A stretch of DNA of 64,000 nucleotides from Agrostemma githago (lineage: Eukaryota > Streptophyta > Magnoliopsida > Caryophyllales > Caryophyllaceae), in the NCBI GenBank assembly GCA_958450325.1, contig OY288254.1, forward strand, positions 35,411,577 through 35,475,576, written 5' to 3'. A program made the translations under genes and the position numbers. This document shows positions 58,828 through 64,000 of this stretch, piece after piece. Within the stretch, counting starts at the first letter, position 1. Every line of letters begins with the position of its first letter. The notes under the pieces were generated by a model. It saw nothing but the letters and a program-made list of their open reading frames with translations, had not been told where the DNA came from and ran no database searches.

Positions 58828-59199
58828 TGTAGACACCCACATTTGGCTGATAGGTGTCTATAGCAGTTTCCAAAAAACACCCGATGATCATCGGATGCAA
58901 ACATGCTTCTACGCGCTCGGATATGGGCTCAAAACCGTTAGTTTTGGCTTGGGCTTTTTACGGAGTACAAATCTCACAAAACCAACCTCAAATTCAGGCC
59001 CAGCAGGTCGTTTCCAATCAAATAAGACTAATTTGGGTCAAAACCGTCACCGGAAATAAAATCGACTTGTAGCGACGGGGTCAAACCCCGGTCAAAGCCG
59101 TTTCCGAGAGCACAAAACAACCATGCAAATATCAAGAATCCAACCCAAACACAAAATCTTCGAAAATATCTGGCCCGCCTCATTCACTCGATCGAGTGT
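58828..59199 (+). mobile_element. Ogre-type LTR, 5' fragment, plus orientation
   Basis: It starts TGTAGACACCC and follows the 41267 LTR for about 370 bp. It ends at a palindrome ACTCGATCGAGT (59186-59197), after which sequence of the opposite orientation begins. Confidence 0.8.
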
Positions 59200-59989
59200 T
59201 GTGGACATGACGTAGGTCCACCCCGACGCGGCCACGCGCGGGTTTCGGTAGGCGAATGAATCTCCATATGAGAATGGATCGAATTGAAATTTAGGTCGAA
59301 GTGGAGTCGCCACCGAATTTTGTGGTTATTCGGAACCATTCGAGCCCACTCTATGTCGTAGTGGGCCGTATACAAAATACGGCCCATTTCCGATGTCAGA
59401 GTTTATTGGGCTCGTCCCTTTGCATTTCATACCGATACCGACGTTATCGGATATCGTGTATTGAATGACTCTCGTGCGCCAACGGTTTTGGGCATCCGGA
59501 AACCGAGGTTCTGAGTAAGGGATGAGGGTACGTGTTGGGAAGCCCACAAAGGACACCCAACCCCGCCCGCACTTAGCGGCCTCAACTAAGATCTCGAATG
59601 ACTTTCTAATACGCGCGTTAGTTGAACGGGAAAATGATATGCAAAGATTATTTTCCCTAAGCATGTGAATGGAATTGAAAAAGGGTTTCTATGTCAATTT
59701 AATACAACTAAAATTAACGTCAAAGTTGTATTTTAGCATGCGGGTTCATTTTAGTACAATAAAATAAACAAGAATTAAATTGACAAAAGAACAAACGGTT
59801 AGTAACAAGATGATGATAATAACGGTTTGCAAATTATTGAATAAAATTGAATGATGTAGCGAGATGATGCATGGTTTGAAAAGATAGTAGTACACGTGAT
59901 TAATTAGGCACGTGTTGACCAAAGTCATAAAATACTATCGAATTTAGAAAGAAGAATGTACGACTCACGGTATTGGTCGTGATGAGGCC

Positions 59990-60210
59990 ACTCGATCGAG
60001 TGGTCGAAGGACTCGGTCGAGTGGACCTCTAAAAAAGGTTTCTGTTTCGTATTTTAGACCTTACTCGGTCGAGTTATTGGCCAACTCGATCGAGTACGTA
60101 GCCACTCGACCGAGTCACTGTGGGACTCGACCGAGTGGAGGTCATGAAAACATTCTGACTCGACTTTTTAGGGTGCCACTCGACCGAGTGGGCTAGGCAC
60201 TCGGTCGAGT
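59990..60210. promoter_or_regulatory. Phased palindrome array, 2+4+2 layout (minus-strand Ogre LTR, central)
   Basis: The 12-mers start at 59990, 60011, 60063, 60084, 60104, 60125, 60178 and 60199. Spacings are 21, 52, 21, 20, 21, 53 and 21 bp. Confidence 0.72.
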
Positions 60211-61324
60211 GCCCCCTGTACGAATATGGGGTTCGTTCGCAATTTTGTATCGGTTTTGAAATTGCTTTTGATTTTTGATTATTTGATGAGTTTGTTGAAT
60301 CGGGCATAAATATTGTGAAATTTATACTCGAAACTTGTCCTCGATACTCGTCATATCCCATATTCGATTATTGAATCGATATGGAATACTAGAGTGAAAA
60401 TAAAAGACAAAAATTGCTTTGAGTCGTTTTAGATTAACTATCGCGATATGAATAGATTTTCTCCGCATTTAACAATGTCGTGATTCTAGCGAATCGTATG
60501 ACAATTATTTTAGCATCAATGAAAAAATCGCATTAGTTAATTAAATTTACTAGATCGTTAGATTCGACATCCAATTATGGAATTGGTATCAAATATAACG
60601 GATTGACACTTTAGATGAATTGAAAGGACTGGATTCCCTCGGCTTCTCCGACATCGAAATAAATCTCTAAGGATTGCGAGATGTCGGATCCGCGTCAACG
60701 GGTTTCGACCCTTATTGAATAAAATACTTGTTTTGAAAATTGATGCAAACGAGAATAAACGGATTATTATTTAAGTTGACTTGTTTCAATAATCAAGTAG
60801 TCGGGGTGTCGGAATAAGCGACCGGCAACGCTGTGTGCAGTACACTTGTCTATTCGGGTTTCCTTATTTCGACATCCCTCATAGTCGACACAAATCGACA
60901 AGTAATTTAATGTCTTTTAATATTAGTTCTATTATTGATATTAGGACGCGATAATAACGATAAGACAAGACAACGACGACGCATGACACGAAAGAAAGAG
61001 AAGAGAGAAAAGACGGGGTTTCGGCACCCTCAACCTACATGTTCCTTATGCTCGGACGGGGACTCGTAATGGCGGCTTGCACGGGAGTTTCGAGTATGTA
61101 GGCTAAGTTTTGGTGGTTAGGGTTTTGATTCCTAAAGCTAGGTTTAGGGTTTGAATTAGGGTTTGAGCTTGATCTTGATGAGGGTTGAAAAGTTGAATTA
61201 GGGTTGAATTTGATGTGTTGAAAGTTTGATGTTGATTAGGGTTGTAAAGTTGTTCAAAAGTTGTGAAATTGAGTGTGCATGGGGTTGCTTATATAGGCAA
61301 AGGCAAGGGCACCCGATTAGGGTT

Positions 61325-61428
61325 ACTCGACCGAGTAACCAGCTGACTCGGTCGAGTGGCCCGTTGTGCCTGCAGCCGGGCTTGAAAATGGGCCCACTCA
61401 ATCGAGTAGGTGGGGTACTCGATCGAGT
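61325..61428. promoter_or_regulatory. Phased palindrome array, 2+2 layout (minus-strand Ogre LTR, TATA-proximal)
   Basis: The 12-mers start at 61325, 61346, 61396 (one change) and 61417. Spacings are 21, 50 and 21 bp. Confidence 0.7.
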
Positions 61429-61644
61429 GGCCCATCTGGGTCGCGCGGGTCCATTGCTTTGGACCATGACTTGGGTTTTTGATGTTTGAATGGCTGTTTT
61501 GTATGTCTCGGAAATGACTTTGACCAGGGTTGACCAATCGCAAAAAAGTCGGTTTTATTTCCGGTTTCGACCCAAATTAGTCTTGTTTGACTCGGAATGA
61601 TCCACTGGGCCTGCATTCGAGGTTGATTTAGTGAGATTTGTACT

Positions 61645-62041
61645 TGTGGACATGACGTAGGTCCACCCCGACGCGGCCACGCGCGGGTTTGGGTAGGCGA
61701 ATGAATCTCGTGGTAAGATTGTTCTCGGGTTCGAAATTTAAGTCAAAATGGAGTCGCCACCGAATTTTGTGGTTATTCGGAACCATTCGAGCCCACTCTA
61801 TGTCGTCATGGGCTATACACAAAGTACGGCCCACTTCGATTTCAGAGTTTATGGGGCTCGTCCCTTTGCATTATTATATCGATACCGTTTACACCGGCTT
61901 TCGTATATAAAATGACTCTAGTGCGCCAATGGTTTCGGACATCCGGAAACCAAGGTTCTGAGTAAGGGGTGAGGGTACGTGTTGGGAAGCCCACTAAGGA
62001 CACCCAACCCCGCCCGCACTTAGCGACCTCTACTAAGACAT
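61645..62041 (-). mobile_element. Second minus-strand Ogre-type LTR fragment
   Basis: It again starts TGTGGACATGAC and covers about the last 390 bp of the LTR, up to the CTTAGTAGAGG motif (compare 43382-43392). Beyond it, 62080-62160 weakly resembles the reverse complement of Ogre internal sequence near 48130-48200. Confidence 0.72.
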
Positions 62042-62509
62042 CGTTCGTGTTCGTGTTCGCGGAGACTTGCTTCCGAAGTCCGGAGTGTACCTGTATGCTG
62101 ACACATAACAACTTGTATGTAACACATAGGCAAAACACTGACTCGCGCTGGGGAGATAAGATATTGAATTTCTTTTTTGAAAATGCCACAATTTTGAAAA
62201 GAATTTTATCACAATTTTTTTTATCACAAATTTTTTTTTAGAGACTCTTAGGAAAGCTCGGGATGGCATGATTCCTATTCCGAGTTCTTTTATTGAAATC
62301 AGGCCTGCGCGCGCATACGGCCCAGGTTTGCTGAGGAGGCATTACAGTTAGGGTTATAGTGGATTTCAGTTAGGTTTTCCTATTGTAAATATAGGAATCC
62401 CTGCTTTAACTTCTGCATTCCAACTCAAACTCTCCTTTTTTTCCTCAAAATCTTTTAGACTTTCAAGAAAACTCGAAATTTCTGTCATGGGTATCGATCA
62501 TTTGAAGCC
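62042..62509 (+). other. Upstream region of the PMD gene
   Basis: Mixed sequence: possible Ogre internal remnant to about 62230, then T-rich DNA and TGTAAATATAGG near 62393, a possible TATA region. An ATG at 62487 is in a different frame from the PMD ORF. Confidence 0.4.
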
Positions 62510-63983
62510 ATGCTTCTCGCTTGGTCCCAATACTTTCGGGACGAGGAAAAGGTTCGGCTGACCCAGATGGGAATCGTCAGCCTATTTCCCCTCCAACGTC
62601 TGATAATTGATTCACACTTCTTGGACGCCTGTCTAACGTTTTGGGATACTACCCATCATGTCTTTGCGTTCCCGCGAGGAGAGATATGCCCTCTTCCTGA
62701 GGAAATCGCAGCCATAGGTGGTTGGAGCCCCGCTGTTCAGCCTGCTACCCCTCCGTTCTACCCGGATCCAAGAAGGAGGCTGAGGGAGTTCTTGGGTCTG
62801 TCTCACGCTGAGATCAATCGGATGGTGCGGGGAAATACTGTTTCCCTATTCGACCTGGCTAATAAGTTCATGAACAGCCGGGATGTGAGGGCTACCCCTA
62901 CCTACAGGCGTAGGGCATTCGCCTTTTGCATGCTGCACTGCTACGTCTTTGAAGGGTTGATGGAGCTTGACTCATGCATTGGTCAGATCAGGCTGATTGG
63001 AGTGGTTGACCAGATGGAGAATGGTCATAGCCCTGCTTGGCTAGCCACTAGGGAAATCATTATGGGTCTGGATGCTAGGCGACTCGACTCGAACCGACGG
63101 CTGATGGGTAGTACCCGTCTTTTGCAGGTATACATCTCGCGTTTTTTTTTTCCGCGAAATTCCTGATGTCCGTAAGTCACTCGATCGAGTGGACCTGTCA
63201 CTCGATCGAGTGACACTCTTAACGAGCTACTACCTGTTTTTGGAGGGTTTACTCGATCGAGTGAGCTGTTGTACTCGATCGAGTGGGCTGTAGCGGACCA
63301 GTCTGTTGCTTATGAAGCTTGTGTGTATTTTTCAGATATGGTTGTCGGAGCGGCTATCGATCATAGAGTCCCCTCCAAGCGCCCTCAATTATCGGATCAG
63401 TCAGATTAGCTCCAGAAGGTGACGGATAAGCTCGAGTCACCAAATAAACCGGGCTTACTGGGATGAAGAGCTGGTGTTCCATGGGGGTCCTTTGATTAGG
63501 TGGACCGTCGCTTGGTGGTTCCTTTCGAAGTTGACTGGATTGGCCAAGAGAGATCAGGCTCGCTATCCGGTGATTCTGTCCCTTGACCGGACAGTTCATA
63601 TTTACCCGGACCGTCTCCTGAGGCAGTTCGGTTTGTCTCAGCGCATCCCTGAGACTGAAGCCATTATTAGCGTCTCCCTCCAATTGACGGACGCTATGTG
63701 TGACACATGGTTGCAGAGGTGGTTTACGCGTCCCACATGGACTATTCCCAGCCCTTGCCAATCCGCTTGGGTTTCACGGGCTTACCAGAAGTGGACTTCG
63801 GAGGAGTCCGAGGAAGCTCGCAAAGCCTCGAAGGTTGATGAAGCCTTCGAACTAGTTCGCCGAGAGACGACGAAGGATAACAGGGATTTCTTCGATGAGG
63901 GAGATACTTTTGATGCCTTAGTCCGAGGAGAATCGGGTCTTAAGTCACAAACTAAGACTCGATCTAATAAAGGTCGGTTCTAG
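62510..63983 (+). pseudogene. Plant mobile domain (PMD / aminotransferase-like) protein, two exons, one nonsense codon
   Basis: Exon 1 62510-63127 (206 codons) begins MLLAWSQYFRDEEKVRLTQM and has the PMD hallmarks LFPLQRLIIDSHFLDACLTF, WDTTHHVFAFPRGEICPLPE and FLGL. It ends TTGCAG before GTATAC. The intron 63128-63335 ends TTTTCAG. Exon 2 63336-63983 is in phase (IWLSERLSIIESPPSALNYR, the family's IWL.E motif) and runs to VRGESGL..KGRF. TGA at 63420 lies 29 codons into exon 2, apparently from an Arg CGA. PMD proteins such as MAIN and MAIL1 act in plant genome stability and silencing, and many PMDs are carried by transposable elements; the host or TE status of this one is unknown. Start chosen as the first ATG in frame. 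Confidence 0.75.
63179..63284. promoter_or_regulatory. Phased palindrome array, 2+2 layout, inside the PMD intron
   Basis: Perfect ACTCGATCGAGT 12-mers at 63179, 63200, 63251 and 63273. Spacings are 21, 51 and 22 bp, the same as in the Ogre LTRs, but no other Ogre LTR sequence is apparent around them. Confidence 0.75.
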
Positions 63984-64000
63984 CAGCACACGGGGGCAGC

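Larger units (their letters stand above)
59200..61644 (-). mobile_element. Ogre-type LTR, minus orientation, truncated at its 5' end
   Basis: It begins TGTGGACATGAC, the reverse complement of the LTR end, and follows the LTR back to GAGATTTGTACT, lacking roughly the first 135 bp. It contains arrays 59990-60210 and 61325-61428 and the reversed TATA (near 61290). Confidence 0.82.

Overview
This window is plant nuclear DNA, almost certainly a repeat-rich (pericentromeric-like) block of a eudicot. The evidence is nested LTR retrotransposons with plant primer-binding sites (tRNA-Asp, tRNA-Arg and initiator tRNA-Met), plant Athila-, Tat/Ogre- and CRM-type gag/protease proteins, a TRIM, a MITE and a plant mobile domain (PMD) gene. 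I see no rRNA, tRNA or CRISPR. I cannot name the species.

Layout. (1) 1-28249 is a tandem duplication with a 14,669-bp unit. Copy 2 is 13581-28249. Copy 1 ends at 13580 and should start about 1.09 kb left of the window. I found only four substitutions and one homopolymer difference between the copies. The unit carries, in order: the 3' end of an Athila-like element, a shared LTR, a gag-protease region interrupted by a reverse-oriented solo LTR, the 5' half of a second Athila-like element (B), and the 5' end of a CRM-like element. (2) 28250-40831 completes the nest that copy 1 lacks. It holds the rest of the CRM-like element (27422-31699, TSD CCTTG), the B protease and 3' LTR (B = 23642-37560), and the 3' region and 3' LTR of element A (ending 40831). 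(3) 41267-51127 is a Tat/Ogre-type element with tRNA-Arg PBS, TSD GCTTG, a broken gag and no pol. (4) 51128-54270 holds an old LTR fragment, a GC-rich filler and a 5'-truncated Ty1/copia pol with 3' LTR remnant. (5) 54358-54858 is a TRIM. (6) 54859-58827 is an AT-rich island with a MITE and unrecognised coding-like fragments. (7) 58828-62041 holds Ogre-type LTR pieces in both orientations. (8) 62510-63983 is a two-exon PMD gene with one nonsense codon.

No element here looks autonomous. A and B encode only gag and protease, the Ogre-type element only gag, and the CRM-like element has lost reverse transcriptase and most of integrase. They would need proteins supplied in trans while keeping cis signals (LTR, PBS, PPT).

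The most unusual observation is a modular array of 12-bp palindromes with consensus WCYCGRYCGRGW. Palindromes are set 18-24 bp apart (about two helical turns) in groups of 2-4, and groups are separated by about 47-53 bp. The same layout occurs in LTRs and 3' regions of the Athila-like elements (cores TCTCGGCCGAGA or TCCCGRYCGGGA), in the unrelated Ogre-type LTRs (ACTCGRYCGAGT), and in the intron of the PMD gene. In LTRs one array always lies about 30-56 bp upstream of a TATA-like box. A second candidate is a set of hairpins just upstream of the polypurine tract, one with a covarying base pair, together with a conserved internal second PPT.
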